The translations under genes and the position numbers were made by a program. The notes under the pieces were generated by a model, which searched no databases, was not told the origin of the DNA, and was given only the letters and a program-made list of their open reading frames with translations. A stretch of DNA of 64,000 nt from Plotosus lineatus (taxonomy: Eukaryota > Chordata > Actinopteri > Siluriformes > Plotosidae), in NCBI GenBank assembly GCA_024760905.1, contig CM045750.1, positions 16,556,919 through 16,620,918 of the forward strand, written 5' to 3'. Of the stretch, positions 10,533-21,266 are shown one piece after another (within the stretch, counting starts at the first letter, position 1; each line of letters starts with the position of its first letter).

Positions 10533-11321
10533 CAGTGGTCCCCAAACTACGGCCCGCAGGCCGGATACGGCCCACCCCCACATTTGGCCCGGCCCCCTGA
10601 ACAATACCAAAGATGCATTATGATTATTATTTTTAGTCTGGCCATGCGATCAAAACTAATACACACCTAGAACATGACACCTATTCCACCCTTCTGCCGT
10701 CTGTGCCCCTATCTGCCCCCCCCCCAAAAAAAAAAAAAAAGAAAAATCCTAGACTATCCCCTGTCAAATAGAATGGAATAATGGTGAAAAGGTTATGGAA
10801 GAGAAAATTTGATTCAGAATGCAGGGTATTTAACCTGCAGTGGACAAACGATTATTATTTTTTTATTCAATGCAAAGAAAACGTTTGTATCATCTGTCAA
10901 GAGGCGGTGGCAGTATTCAAAGAATCGTACAATCTGTGCCGACACTCTGAATCCCATCACAAAGACGAGTATGATCGACTGTAAAGATAAATATGAGTAG
11001 ACAAACTCTTCAAGCTAAAAAGTGGACCGTTGGCTCAGGAGAATAAATTTGTACCCCAGGCTCGGCTGTACTAGTCGTCTGTTTGAGCAGTTTTCAGGTT
11101 GCTCAACTGATAGCAATTATTTATTTCATGACTTTTTTCTGTAAAGGTCCCAGACAGGTTACTAATATTTAGTTATGTGTGGCTTACTGGAAAACAATAA
11201 ATGTTTACATTTAGGCAGCCCTGTGATCGTCACACTTTTTCTGTTACAAGCTGACCTCGGCCCCCTGTCAGAAAAGGGAAAAGTTATGTGGCCCTCGCAG
11301 GAAAAAGTTTGGGGACCCCTG
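10533..11321 (+). mobile_element. hAT (Charlie-like) internally deleted transposon
   Basis: The ends CAGTGGTCCCCAAACTACGG and AGTTTGGGGACCCCTG are inverted. A perfect 8-bp duplication, GTCTAAAG, lies at 10525-10532 and 11322-11329. The 789-bp body carries only the first part of a transposase frame (10781-10984) and a decayed remainder. hAT membership follows from TSD length, ends and protein. Confidence 0.9.
10781..10984 (+). pseudogene. hAT transposase N-terminus (GTF2IRD2/ZBED-type)
   Basis: The 67-codon frame contains KRKFDSECRVFNLQWTNDYY, CIICQEAVAVFKESYNLCRH and a further H.SESHHKDEYDRL. This is the C..C...H....H BED-like zinc-finger start found in Charlie-type hAT transposases and proteins derived from them, such as the GTF2IRD2 C-terminal part. 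The catalytic and dimerisation regions are missing and the frame closes at TAA. A domesticated gene is unlikely because the fragment lies inside a flanked MITE. Confidence 0.7.
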
Positions 11322-11502
11322 GTCTAAAGACATGAACATTATGCTAATCAGCTCTTCCAAATTGTCACTAGGTGTGCCTGTGTAAATAGATGTATGCGTG
11401 TTTGCCCCTGCAATAGTCTGGCGAGTTGTTTAGGGTGTACCCCACCCACTGTTTGCTTAGATAAGCAGCAGCCTCTCTGTGACTCTAGCAGGAGAAAGCG
11501 GT

Positions 11503-11787
11503 TAATGTCCCTTTCTCACCATCAAAACTTGACCAATGGATGTCCACCCACATGCTTTCCTACAGAATTTTCTGTATTGAACCACCAGCACTGCAGTCTT
11601 CCACAGGACAACGTGACACCACCACCAACATTGCATGACCATTGTGAACAACATGTGGGCCTTAACAAACACCAGTGATGTCTTTATGGGGACCATGCGT
11701 TTTTTTCCGTGATGTAAAAGGCTATGAAGTTTCTCTTCAGCTTTTGTTGCAGAATCATGCTTTTGAAGGGAACAGGAGGAAGACAAG
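11503..11787. other. unassigned sequence between two V-SINEs
   Basis: Open frames exist on both strands at 11394-11870, but they overlap SINE sequence and show no domain. I see no inverted ends or tandem structure. Confidence 0.3.
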
Positions 11788-12040
11788 GGAAGTTTACATG
11801 TTCTTCCTGTGCTTGCATGGGCTTCTTCCGGGTACTCTGGTTTCCTCCTACAGGCCAAAGACTTGAACATTTAAGCTAATCGGCTGTTCTAGATTTCTCC
11901 TCGGTGTAAGTCGGACTGTGAATGGTCCTGCGCGAGCTGTTCAGGGTGTACCATGCCGTTGCACTGTGTTAACTATAATAGGCCCAAGCCTCCTCGAGAC
12001 CCTAGTAGGATGAATCAGTTTGGCAAAAAAGTGAGTGCGT
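11788..12040 (+). mobile_element. V-SINE, 5'-truncated
   Basis: Starts in the central block (TTTACATGTTCTTCCTGTGC) and runs through to tail1 and AGTGAGTGCGTG. The tRNA-like head is missing. Confidence 0.82.
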
Positions 12041-12621
12041 GAAATCATTTACACGGTAAAATGATGTTGAAAACTGTACAGAAATGAAACTTGACTTCTG
12101 TAATCTTGACTGTGCTCACAAAGTTTGTAGTTTCAGTCCAGATATGTCCCTCGCAGTGGTGAACAGCTGGAGCCTGTTCATTAAGCCCCTTTTAATTTAT
12201 CTTCATTGTGTTTTGGCTAAGGGGAGGAACCGGTCATAATACACTGACATGTCATCATTTTGGAAAGGTCTGCCACCGAATCATAAGCTATTAATCAAAA
12301 CCAAAAGTAATGTGCCATTTTAAATGCACAATCCCCTTGGTCATACATATCAAGTGTGACTTCACTTTTTCAGATATGCCTTGATGATTAATTGAAAAGA
12401 CTAACCTTCAAAGACATTTTATTTTAGATTACTTTTGCTGAAAAGATTATCTGAAAGATTCTTTTATTTGCTTCGCTGATTTTTGTTGACCTTGCCTTAT
12501 TCTGTTTAATTCAGCTATCCTTGTTAGCATTTCATATTAGCGCAAGTGAAATAGTTTTGAAGGTTTATGCTATTTGATGTGGATTAGAGTCGTTTATTCT
12601 CTAAGCTGCTTAATGCTAATT
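12041..12621. other. repeat-poor stretch
   Basis: No SINE, MITE or microsatellite is visible over about 580 bp. The sequence is AT-rich but complex, with homopyrimidine and ATTAG/TAATTA-type motifs, and no coding frame. It is a candidate for conserved non-coding DNA. Confidence 0.35.
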
Positions 12622-12852
12622 AGGGTCGTGGAGAGGCTGGCGCACTTCTCAGTCGACTCTGGGCGAGGGCGGGGTACACCTTGGACCCTTCACAGCTCAA
12701 AAGGCCATTGTAGGGCCAACACTCATATGTATGGGTGATTTGGAACAGCCAATTAGCCTACTGTGCATGTTTTTTGACTATGGGAGGAAACCCTCGCAAG
12801 TGGAGTGAGAATATGAAAACTCCACACACAAACACCCGAGTTGGGAATCAAC
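12622..12852 (-). mobile_element. V-SINE, 5'-truncated
   Basis: Tail1 (GGGCGAGGGCGGGGTACACC), the linker and the central block (TGGAACAGCCAATTAGCCTA) lie on the minus strand. The copy ends at the GTTTCTGTGTGGAG-equivalent, without the head. Confidence 0.8.
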
Positions 12853-12929
12853 TTCCTCGAAATTGGTCTGAATTATTAAGTTTATGTCCATGCCATCCAG
12901 GAATAAAAAGTCCGCTGATATGATAACCT

Positions 12930-13852
12930 AGTCATTCAGTACTTTCATGTCTGTGGCTGACTTTATTTTATTGATACTTAATGTTGCTTGATGATCCTCA
13001 ACCTGAGCCACCGACGCAACAAAGCCATGTTGTTGTCAAGGCTAAAGGCTGTAGTTTAGGCCCGTCTCTGTTTTTAAGGTGAGGCTGAAAACGTACTTGT
13101 ATATAGGAGCATTTTATTAATAGCGTTTTATTGAGTAAAGGAACATATCTGGGGGTCTCAGTTATAGAGAATTCTGGAAAACTGTTATGTTGGGATGCTG
13201 TCACTCCCCACTCTACATGCTCACCCAGGTCCATTGACAGTGGGGTAGCTAACTGTCCCCCCCTCTCTCTCTCTCTCTCTCTCGCTCTCGCTTGCTCTCT
13301 CCCTCTCTGTTGAGGTACACATTCTCCTTCTGGGATGCCAGTAATCCTGATCCTTCTGCTTTAAGTGCTGTAGTCTGTCCTGGTGTGCTGATGCTGGTTG
13401 AGGTTCTCATCTTGGAAGCTCCTCTTTCCTGCTGATAAACATTTAAATGGACCTAGATGTGCACTAACAGACTGTGGACATGACACTTCACTGCTGGTGA
13501 TAACTGTCTTCCCCACAATTATTTGGACTTACAGTTGTATAACCAACTGGGTGGCGTTTTGGACAGTAATGAATTTCTTATTTATAGTTTGTATCGTTAT
13601 GGTTTCACCCAAATGAGGACGGGTTTCCCATTTGGATCTGGTTCTTCTCAAGGTTTCTTCCTCACATCTACTGACGGAGTTTCTTCTTACCATCGTCGCT
13701 ACTGGCGACGCTCATTAGGGATGTATAGGGGTTGTCGAAAATGTTTAATTTTTTTATACTTTGTAAATTCATACTTTTATTGTGTAAAGCTGCTTTGCGA
13801 CAATGTCAATTATAAAAAGCGCAATACAAATAAAATAGAATTGAACTGAAAT
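12930..13852 (+). mobile_element. long dispersed repeat, RTE/Rex-like 3' tail
   Basis: The segment ends with GCTGCTTTGCGACAATGTCA, AAAAGCGCAATACAAATAAA and a short ATTGAACTGAA tail. That ending is typical of abundant fish LINE-derived repeats, RTE/Rex type by my recollection. It contains a (CT)n run at about 13263-13308 and a characteristic CAAGGTTTCTTCCTCACATC block at about 13650. The overlapping plus-strand frames have no RT motif. The 5' boundary is approximate. Confidence 0.5.
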
Positions 13853-13868
13853 TTATAATCTACAATTA

Positions 13869-14061
13869 CAGGGATCCCTCACTTTCTGCGGTTAATTGGG
13901 ACCGAGATCCCACTCCCACCATGACCGCTAAATTCTGTGAAGTAGGATCAACCCCACCTGACTGATGTATAGCTACATGTATATGTGTATATAATATCAA
14001 TTAATATTCAATGCTATGAATGATTATAATAACAATTAAAGATTCAAAAATAATGCATAAG

Positions 14062-14106
<45 letters not shown>

Positions 14107-14334
14107 CACAGATGCGCACCTCACATAAAAATGTAAGTAGTTTTGTTGGGGGGTTTGGGGTTGTTTGTTTGGTTGGGTTTTTTTTTGCATAATTGGCCTT
14201 GTTTGTGACATTTTCCTTAACTTTTTTCTGATTCTTCCTTCATTTCCTTCATTTTTAGTTTGATGATATTTTTTTAAAAACTGTGATTCACTGAAGCCGC
14301 ATGAATTGAAGCGCGAAGTAGCAAGGGATCACTG
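13869..14334. mobile_element. CA-carrying Tigger-like MITE, copy 1
   Basis: The ends CAGGGATCCCTCACTTTC and GAAGTAGCAAGGGATCACTG are imperfectly inverted and flanked by TA (13867-13868, 14335-14336). The internal order is a GGGACCGAGATCCC segment, an ATAATATCAATTAATATTCA segment, (CA)n at about 14068-14110, GATGCGCACCTCACATAAAA and GCATAATTGGCCTTGTTTGT. It is non-coding. Copies recur near 35, 45, 48 and 56 kb. Confidence 0.88.
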
Positions 14335-14647
14335 TATATTAAAGTACTTCATGGAAGAGCTGGTTAGCAAAGAGCTAGCTTCTTAGCTTAAAGTGTACTG
14401 GTGAACTTGTATTACTCGCTCTTTACTGTGATCACGTATGACATCAGCAGTTCCATCAGGCAATGTCAGCCCTTGCTTCTTGTCAAGTATGATTGAGTTG
14501 CTGCCACACTACTATTACTACTAGTCATGCAAAGCAACATGATGCCTTCTTCATTGGCTGTTCCAGCCCTGGAAGTGACGTGAACTTGTTGTTTTGTCCT
14601 ATTGGCCAGGCTGCGTGCAGTAGACATCAGATAATACATTATGTATT

Positions 14648-15079
14648 ATGAGTGCTGAGCTGTGCCTCCAGGAAAATGGCGGAGTACAAAGCATATGGTT
14701 GCACAAACAACAAACACAGAAATCTCAGAGAACATTATATACTATCGCCTCAGGTCACACTCTGAAAACGTTTCCTTTCAGTCACAATTCAATATTCTGC
14801 AAAGACCACTTCAACCCAACCAGCTATTGGCGTGACCTCCTCAGGACAGATCGAGCACCTCACCAAAAGGAACTAATAAAATGTAAGAGTCTTTGGGCAG
14901 TTTCATCACCTAAAATGTCGCCCGCTGCTTATTTACTTGCACTGGACAACCCGGCCCAACGAGTTCAAATCACTTCCAAGAAAAAATTGTTGTTCCTCAT
15001 TGATTCAGCCCTCACTCGTAATCCACAAGATAAAACTGTTCCAGTATTGTGCTTTTTATTGTCATTTATGTTAAAATAA
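14648..15079 (+). pseudogene. decayed THAP-domain frame
   Basis: Two adjacent frames together look like a THAP zinc-finger start. An ATG at 14676 gives MAEYKAYGCTNNKHR. The other frame (14648-15079) gives FPFSHNSIFCKDHFNPTSYW, followed by RDLLRTDRAPH and SSPKMSPAAYLLALDNPAQR. THAP domains have C..C then C-x2-H and a basic end reading roughly LKPDAVPT. Here I see YGC, FCKDHF and LRTDRAP, with a frame change near 14740 and one expected Cys not visible. It could derive from a THAP-containing transposase or a processed gene copy. It is not functional as read. Confidence 0.42.
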
Positions 15080-15271
15080 GCCCTGCATTGCTTAAATGTA
15101 CAATTGTATGCACTAATTATGCTGTGAGGATGCCCAATCCCTGTACTCTTCATGGCCTATTCCATGTAGCAGTCTGAAAAAGTTCCCTTTGGTGGTTAAA
15201 AATGAGATCTAATTCTTAAAAAGAAAAAAGAAAAGCAACATTTTCTCTCAGTCACTCACCCATCTGCAATG

Positions 15272-15648
15272 TGGGCAGTGGTGGCCTGGTGGTATAGGGT
15301 GCTGGATCACTGATCATAGGGTTGGGGGTTTGAGTCCCACTCTCCACAAGGTGGTTACTGCCCCCCCCCCCCAGTGCAGCTAACTGGGTTATCAAAGGTC
15401 GGCCATGTCTCTCACTGTCTATGGTGAGAGTTTCATGTAAAAGAACCATTGCTGACTTTCATCAAGAGTAGCTGCAAAGCCGTCAGCGTGTTTCTGACCC
15501 TTGCTAAAGGGTTGTGTCAGGAAGGGCATCCGACGTAAAAACCTATGCCAAATCGAATATGCGAATCATTAATATGACTTCCATGAGGATGGAGGCAGAT
15601 GATTCGCTGTGGCGAGCCCTGAAAGGGAACAAATGAAAGGAAAAGAAG
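15272..15648 (+). mobile_element. SINE-B with tail2 carrying a LINE ORF end
   Basis: Head GGGCAGTGGTGGCCTGGTGG, B box GGTTTGAGTCCC, body, then tail2 (GGAAGGGCATCCGACGTAAA). Unusually, the tail includes GATGGAGGCAGATGATTCGC, which equals the last codons of the RTE-like LINE ORF at 62.7 kb. The flanks ACTCACCCATCTGCAA and ACTCACCGATCTGTAA (15254-15269, 15649-15664) are a slightly decayed target duplication. Confidence 0.9.
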
Positions 15649-15656
15649 ACTCACCG

Positions 15657-15893
15657 ATCTGTAAATCACTTAGTTCATCCTATCTCGGGTTTCCAATTCC
15701 AGCTGACACGAGGCAAGGTGGGGTACACCCTGGACAGTTCTCAAGACCATGGCAGGTGCATTCGACCATTTGCACTCACACGTAGGGGCAATATGAAACA
15801 TCTCATTAGCCTAATGTGCATGCGTTTCACAAGGCCTTCAGGACCTGGCTGTGAGACGGATGTGCTATAAACACTATGGCGTCATGCTGCCCA
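15657..15893 (-). mobile_element. V-SINE lacking most of its central block
   Basis: Tail1 and linker (GGGGTACACCCTGGACAGTT, TTAGCCTAATGTGCATGCG) are followed at about 15831 directly by head-side sequence (TTCAGGACCTGGCTGTGAGA). The TGGGTTTCCTC part is deleted. Confidence 0.75.
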
Positions 15894-16383
15894 CATCCTT
15901 ACTATCAAGTATGTTATTGTATTAGATCTACTAGTATATAGTGCTCCATCCACACTGAATAGCATGCTCAAAGCACTCCCCAGCACACCCTGTTCTCCTG
16001 GCACCCGTCGCCACCGTGTGGAGCCAGTTATTGCATTGTTCTATCCATTTGATGCTGAGTGCCAATCAGGAAGCAACAACTCCCAAATTTTAACGTCTTA
16101 TGGTATGACATGGCCGTAAACTCTATCAAACTCCGACCTTCCGGAGGATAAAGGTGACGCTCTACCAACTGAGCTAAATCCCCGGTCCATAATTGGTTAT
16201 GCTAACTGTTATGCTGATTTGTTCCGATGGTTCCATTGTACTATAGTAACTGATATTATAGTAAAAAGTTCCATCCACATCTTACCATTCTGAGCCGGCG
16301 GCTGCATCCGACATCTCCTGCTATAGCAGACCAATCTGCTCTAATCTATTTTTTTACATATATCCTTTCAAAAAAAAAAATGC
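15894..16383. other. unassigned, with tRNA-like remnant on minus strand
   Basis: The reverse complement of about 16105-16190 reads GGGGATTTAGCTCAGTTGGT, AGAGCGTCACC and GGTCGGAGTTTGATAGAG. This gives a good A-box-like and a poor B-box-like segment. It is a degraded tRNA or the head of another SINE, not a working tRNA gene. Nothing else is recognised here. Confidence 0.3.
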
Positions 16384-16722
16384 ACGGCATGTAGGCGTAG
16401 TGCCTACAGCAATAAGATTTTAGGTTCATGTCCCAGGCCCAGCTCAGTGTTTCTGTGTAAAGTCTGCATGACCTTGCTGGGTCTCCTCCAGGCACTTTAG
16501 TTTCCTTCCACAGTTCAAAGACATGCACCTTGGGCTAACCGGCTGTTTCAAATCGCCCTATATGTGAGTATGAGTGTGAATAGTTGTGTATGTGTTGCCA
16601 TGTGATGGTCTGCCAAGCTATTCAGGGTGTATGCTGCTTTTGCTCAGTGTTGGCTGAGATATGCTCTAGCTTCCCCACAACGCTGATAGTAGAATTGAGC
16701 AGTTCTGCAAATGAGTGAGTGA
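16384..16722 (+). mobile_element. V-SINE, near full length, diverged
   Basis: The head is eroded (GGCATGTAGGCGTAGTGCC). The B box (TTAGGTTCATGTCCCAGG), central block (TCCTTCCACAGTTCAAAGAC) and tail1 are in order. Confidence 0.8.
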
Positions 16723-17578
16723 TTTCATATTTATTTTTGTGCAGAGTGAAGGGGAGAAAGAGAGAGAATGAATAACCTAAAAATACAAATAAAGGAATGA
16801 AAAATAAAAGAGGATAGAACCTATGAATAGGAGTGCACAGATGAGGAAGTATGTAAAAAAAAAAATGTTGAAGGAAGTCTGACAGGTTCTGAGAGGCATG
16901 CTGAGTCAGACAATGCTCAGTTTGTAATTCATAAACAGTCTGGCCTCACGGACCTGATCTGAGAGCAAATACTCCACAATACTGTAGCGACAGAGACCCC
17001 CCCCCCCCCCCACACACACACACACACATTACTTTCGAAAGCCCTATGAGTCATCAATACCCACCATGACTTTACAGTAACAGCATAGAGTCCAATGAGA
17101 CTCATAATATCAAGATATAGGCTGTACCCAGAGGCGGAGCTTCTGATAGATATCTGTGTTATCAGAGTAAAGTGGGTTGTCCTTTGGGAAAATAAACAAA
17201 TCAGCTTACTAGGCTGCTTAATCTTACACCCCGTTAAAAAACATTGACGATATGACGTCAATACTGACGTATGAGCAATTTGGCGAATACACTGGCAGGC
17301 GTTGAATAAGCTATGGGTAAGTTTTGTGTAAGTTAACAGCATGTCGGTATAAATTGTAGTACGGCAAAATCGTTAAAACAACTTTGTGCATGCACGTACG
17401 CATACATTCCGCATATGCTGTTCATTGGGTTTATATGTGATTGTTCACACTCATTATTTGTAAGTTACTCATCAGCTGAATATAATGTCTAGTATAGCGT
17501 GTACCTGTGTATAACTTCTACCAAGAAATGCCTAGCGTGCTGGCAGCATTCGCAACTTATAACCAATCATAGTCTAAC
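16723..17578. other. unassigned; poly-C/(CA)n inside
   Basis: A poly-C plus (CA)n tract lies at about 16998-17028. The minus-strand open frame at 16929-17342 is an ORF across that tract with no domain. No element boundaries are visible. Confidence 0.3.
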
Positions 17579-17770
17579 TTATGCAGTAGTGTATCCCTGA
17601 TGATCAATCACGTGCCACAGCCTATAAAACACTGCTGTTCGCTGATTCAAATCAGATCTGCACAATCGCAGGATTAACATCACCGCCATACTGAAGAGAT
17701 CAATGAGGTCATGCTGTTGTTGAAGGACAGCGAGTAGGTTTTCTCGCCTCAGTTCTTCCAGATCCTTCAT
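17579..17770 (-). other. short open frame of unknown origin
   Basis: A 63-residue frame starts MKDLEELRRENLLAVLQQQH and ends HVIDHQGYTTA. The Glu/Gln-rich beginning could be helical. I do not recognise a family, and no relatives occur in this window. A transposase remnant is possible but unproven. Confidence 0.2.
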
Positions 17771-17976
17771 CTCTTGGATGTCTTAGACATCTGCTTGGGA
17801 TCTGAAAGCTGGAAAGATGTTCAGTAAAAGTTCTGTGATCATCCAAAATATGAAAGATACGTCTACATAAGTCAGTATATATTGGAAATAAGTTTGATAA
17901 GTTAGCTATAACTCATTTTATGTGGCCCGTATCAGTTGTCAAAGATTATGATTATCGTACATCCTTTGCATCAACT

Positions 17977-18323
17977 GATTTGATGATGGTGATGATTTTC
18001 CTTTCGGCTTTTCCCCTTTATCAGGGGTCGCCACAGCGAATGATTCGCATGTTTGATTTGGCATAGGTTTTTACGTCGGATGCCCTTCCTGACACAACCC
18101 TTTAGCAAAAATAAACACGCTGACGAATTTGCAACTACACTTTACGAAAGTCAGCAATGGTTCTTTTACATGAACTTCTCACCATAGACAGTGAGAGACA
18201 TGGCCGGCCTTTGATAACTCGGTTAGCTGCACTGGGAGGGCAGTGACAACTTTGTGGAGTGTGGGACTCGAACCCCCAACCTTAGGATCCAACGCCCTAT
18301 ACCACCAGGCCACCAGTGCCCCT
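17977..18323 (-). mobile_element. SINE-B with tail2
   Basis: The minus-strand copy ends with tail2 and a (GAT)-rich end at about 17977-17997. A perfect 12-bp duplication TTTGCATCAACT flanks it (17965-17976, 18324-18335). The head has a small deletion around the anticodon-equivalent region (TTGGATCCTAAGG). Confidence 0.9.
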
Positions 18324-18469
18324 TTTGCATCAACTATTACCATGAAACTTAATTCATCATCCTTTCTATTCATCATCCAATCCACTAGGTGGCATCAGCA
18401 GCCTTTTTCAAGTAAAAAGCTAGTCATTCTTGACTCCGATAAGATTGCATGCTAGTTTATTACTGTTAA

Positions 18470-18640
18470 GCTTCGTCAGAAAATGTGAGAAAAGAGGTCA
18501 AATTTCTAAACATATCATTTTGTGGGGATTTCATGGTTGATTTTAAGAACAGATGTTCAGTGATTTATTTGGCCCTCGATCACCTTTAAATTTCGTATAG
18601 TGACCATCAGTGAAAATGAGTTTGAATCCCCTGATCTAGA
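18470..18640 (+). mobile_element. hAT-type 3' end fragment
   Basis: GATTTCATGGTTGATTTTAA, TTTAAATTTCGTATAGTGACC and AATGAGTTTGAATCCCCTGA match a second copy at about 36780-36906. The terminal AGTTTGA.(A/C).CCCCTG is a hAT-like end. No matching 5' end was found. Confidence 0.5.
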
Positions 18641-20275
18641 GGAAGCAAACCGTGTCCATTCAGTAAGGAAAACCTACAAATTATTAATGAGATTGGAGGG
18701 GAAAGTAAGACCAACCCTATAAGTAGCGTGAAGGCCCAAGCTCCAGTTCCAAGAACAACTCCTAGCAGAATGGGGAGCTTCTAAATGCTTTTGAAGTAAT
18801 AAACCAAGACCATGCTCTGGATCTCGATATTACCACAGAAAACGTCTCCCCTGATGAACTCAAGCATGCTGTAGCCAACTTAACAACAAGTCATCTGGGG
18901 GTGCCAGTGTCATCACAGCTGAAGGGCTAAAGCACTGCAGTGATGTTTCTTATGATAAACTGCTTGAAAGCTGCAACAGGGTATATGTTAATGTTATTCC
19001 ACCCCTCCAATGGACAAGTAACCTTGTCATTCCACGTGCTAAGAAGGGAGACCCATGCCAGATGGCGAACTATAGAGGCATCACACTGATGTTCACTGGT
19101 GCTAAATTCTACACCGTATGATTTTAAACTGAACATATGACAAAGTCGATGCCAGCTGAGAAATAATCAGGTTGTTTTTTAGAAGAACAGAAGTGGTGCA
19201 GAGCAAATCCACATAGTTAGGAGACTCCTAGAAGAAGGGGCGTGTCATAAAAAAACCTCCGAATTGCAGCCACTTTTGTCGATTATTTCAAAGCATTTGA
19301 CTCTATCAATCAACCAAAGATGTTCCTGATACTGCGGAGGATCTCTTTTCAAAAACGCCCAATTCTTTGTTCTGTTCGATGGGAAAAATGGCACCAGCTT
19401 TCCAGTCAACGCTGGAGTTTTAGAGGGTGAGGCATTAGCCCCCTTTCTGCTTATCGTCATTACTGACTGGATTATATGCCATTCTTCAGGTGACAGTCAG
19501 GGTTTTAATATCAGTCCAAGACAAGTCACGCAGACACCTAGTTATTAAAATGGCCAACACCGAATTCACAGACAACATCTGCTTACTGATCGATTCTATA
19601 CAAAGGTCCCAGCACCAACTCACAACCTTATCTCTGGGGTAGTGTAACTGAAGATACGTTCCAAGAAGACTGAATTTATCAATCACAACATTAGCAAGGA
19701 AACTGCCACTATCAAAGTCAACAATACCAACATCAAGAAGGTGGACAACTTCAAATACCTCGGATCTTACATTTCCATCTCCGAGCATGACTTTAAAGTA
19801 AGGAAGGCTTACTTGAAAAGCTGTGGAAATCAAAGACCCCAATCCCTATAAAGATCAAACTCTTCAAAGCCTCAGTCCTGAATGTCTTTTTGTATGGCAC
19901 TGAATCATGGGGTTCTTATGGAAGCACTTTTCAAAAAGACACATTTGCAACATTATGCTACCATATCATGCGAGGGTATAAACGAGAAGATCCATACAGT
20001 TTATTCCCAGGTGAGACAACAGCCATTAAGTTTTACGATCCAAGAACGTCAGTTCAAATTTTTCAGCCACTGCCTGTGCTGGAATGCTGATGAGCCAGTT
20101 TGACAGTATGCCATCCAATACATGGTAAAACATCCAGAGGGAACCAGACCTGTCTTTATCACCGATACATAGGAGCCCTCATGACCATAGACAGACCACC
20201 ATCTGTATCAGAGTTGGAGGCTGCTGCACAGGATCGAGAAAATTGGAAGAGAATGTCCGCTGCCTACACTGGGAC
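18640..20275 (+). pseudogene. RTE/F52C9.6-type LINE ORF2 fragment
   Basis: A decayed reverse transcriptase reading through several frames. Landmarks in order are TNPISSVKAQAPV (about 18700), WTSNLVIPRAKKGDPCQMAN then YRGITLMFTGAKFY (19010-19120), IAATFVDYFKAFDSINQP (19265-19320), FVDY and polymerase-palm sequence, and FKASVLNVFLYGTESWGSYG plus HIMRGYKREDPYSLF near the C-terminus (19860-20000). Stops and frameshifts occur throughout and the catalytic FADD block is not intact. The KKGD..MANYRGI and YG.ESW signatures place it among RTE-like non-LTR elements, by family knowledge. Confidence 0.75.
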
Positions 20276-20284
20276 CATCAGCCG

Positions 20285-20398
20285 AACAGAGGATGTTCTC
20301 TCTGTTCTTGCATTGGTTTCCTCCAGGTACTTCAGTTTTCTCTGACAGTCCATTAACATGCACAGTAGTCTGATTGGTGGTTCCAAATTGTGCCTAGG
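20285..20398 (+). mobile_element. V-SINE central-block fragment
   Basis: TGGTTTCCTCCAGGTACTTC, CAGTCCATTAACATGCACAG and CAAATTGTGCCTAGGTGAGA are present. Head and tail are missing and the copy runs into (AG)n. Confidence 0.7.
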
Positions 20399-20399
20399 T

Positions 20400-20443
<44 letters not shown>
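20399..20443 (+). repeat. (AG)n microsatellite
   Basis: A nearly pure AG run starts inside the V-SINE TAGGTGAGAG segment, at the same position where other copies grow (GT)n. Confidence 0.9.
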
Positions 20444-20444
<1 letters not shown>

Positions 20445-21033
20445 TGTAACCTGGCAGTGATGTTCATGTTGTCTCAAGTATGCATTTTGATGGAAAATAC
20501 TCTCAAGTGTGTTGAGGAGAGGCCCTTTTACTGTAAATTCCAATCTAGACTCAGAGATTAGGTAATTATCCTGGTCTTGTGCACACTGTAAGTCCAAACA
20601 CTCGGGGTGTTGAACTTCCATGCAGAAGTAGGAAATAGTAAGGTGGCTGGGCTGTCAGCAGCATCAGTGCAGCAAAGTAAGGGATGATCACTCGATGTGT
20701 GATAGAATAGTGACTGAAGTGAATGGCATTTCATTCTCAAAAGATTCTCATGATCAAATGTCTTTTGACGTTTGTTGCATCGCATTTTCGTCACCTAGTC
20801 CATGAACTCATCACAAAGAATATCAAGCGTTTGAAATTTTCGTGAATGTTGTAAAATTAGGCTCTGATTCGGAGTCGTCTCAAACTCTTTTCAAACAGTC
20901 TGCACGTTGTGAGAGGGTTGCAAAGTTGTCATTTTGCTTGAAAATTATTCCTTTTTTTGTTTGCAAGAAATAGAAACAATTTGGAGAATTCCACACAAAG
21001 TTAACAATTTCCTGTCGTACATCAAATTCTGTA

Positions 21034-21233
21034 TACCATCATTTCCGGATTATAATCCGCTGCTTTTTCATACACTTTGAACCCTGTGGCTAAAACAATG
21101 ATGTGGCTAATCAATAGATTGTTTATGGGCTTACGACCTCCTGGGGGTGTTCTAGCAGGAAGCGCAAGAGCAAGACACACACTTGCGGCTTATAAAGAGG
21201 TGCGGCCTATATATGTACAAATTCTTTTTTTTT

Positions 21234-21266
<33 letters not shown>

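Larger units (their letters stand above)
10383..11502 (+). mobile_element. V-SINE split by a hAT element
   Basis: Head to central block lies at 10383-10532. The element resumes at 11330 with ACATGAACATTATGCTAATC and tail1 up to about 11502. The break falls exactly in the conserved AGTCCAAAGACATG of the central block. Removing the hAT element and one target copy restores an uninterrupted V-SINE order. Confidence 0.88.

Noticed and set aside
16105..16190. tRNA-Ala-like sequence on the minus strand
   Set aside because: The D-arm-like part is good but the T-arm/B box is too degraded and the acceptor stem does not pair; listed only as a tRNA-like remnant.
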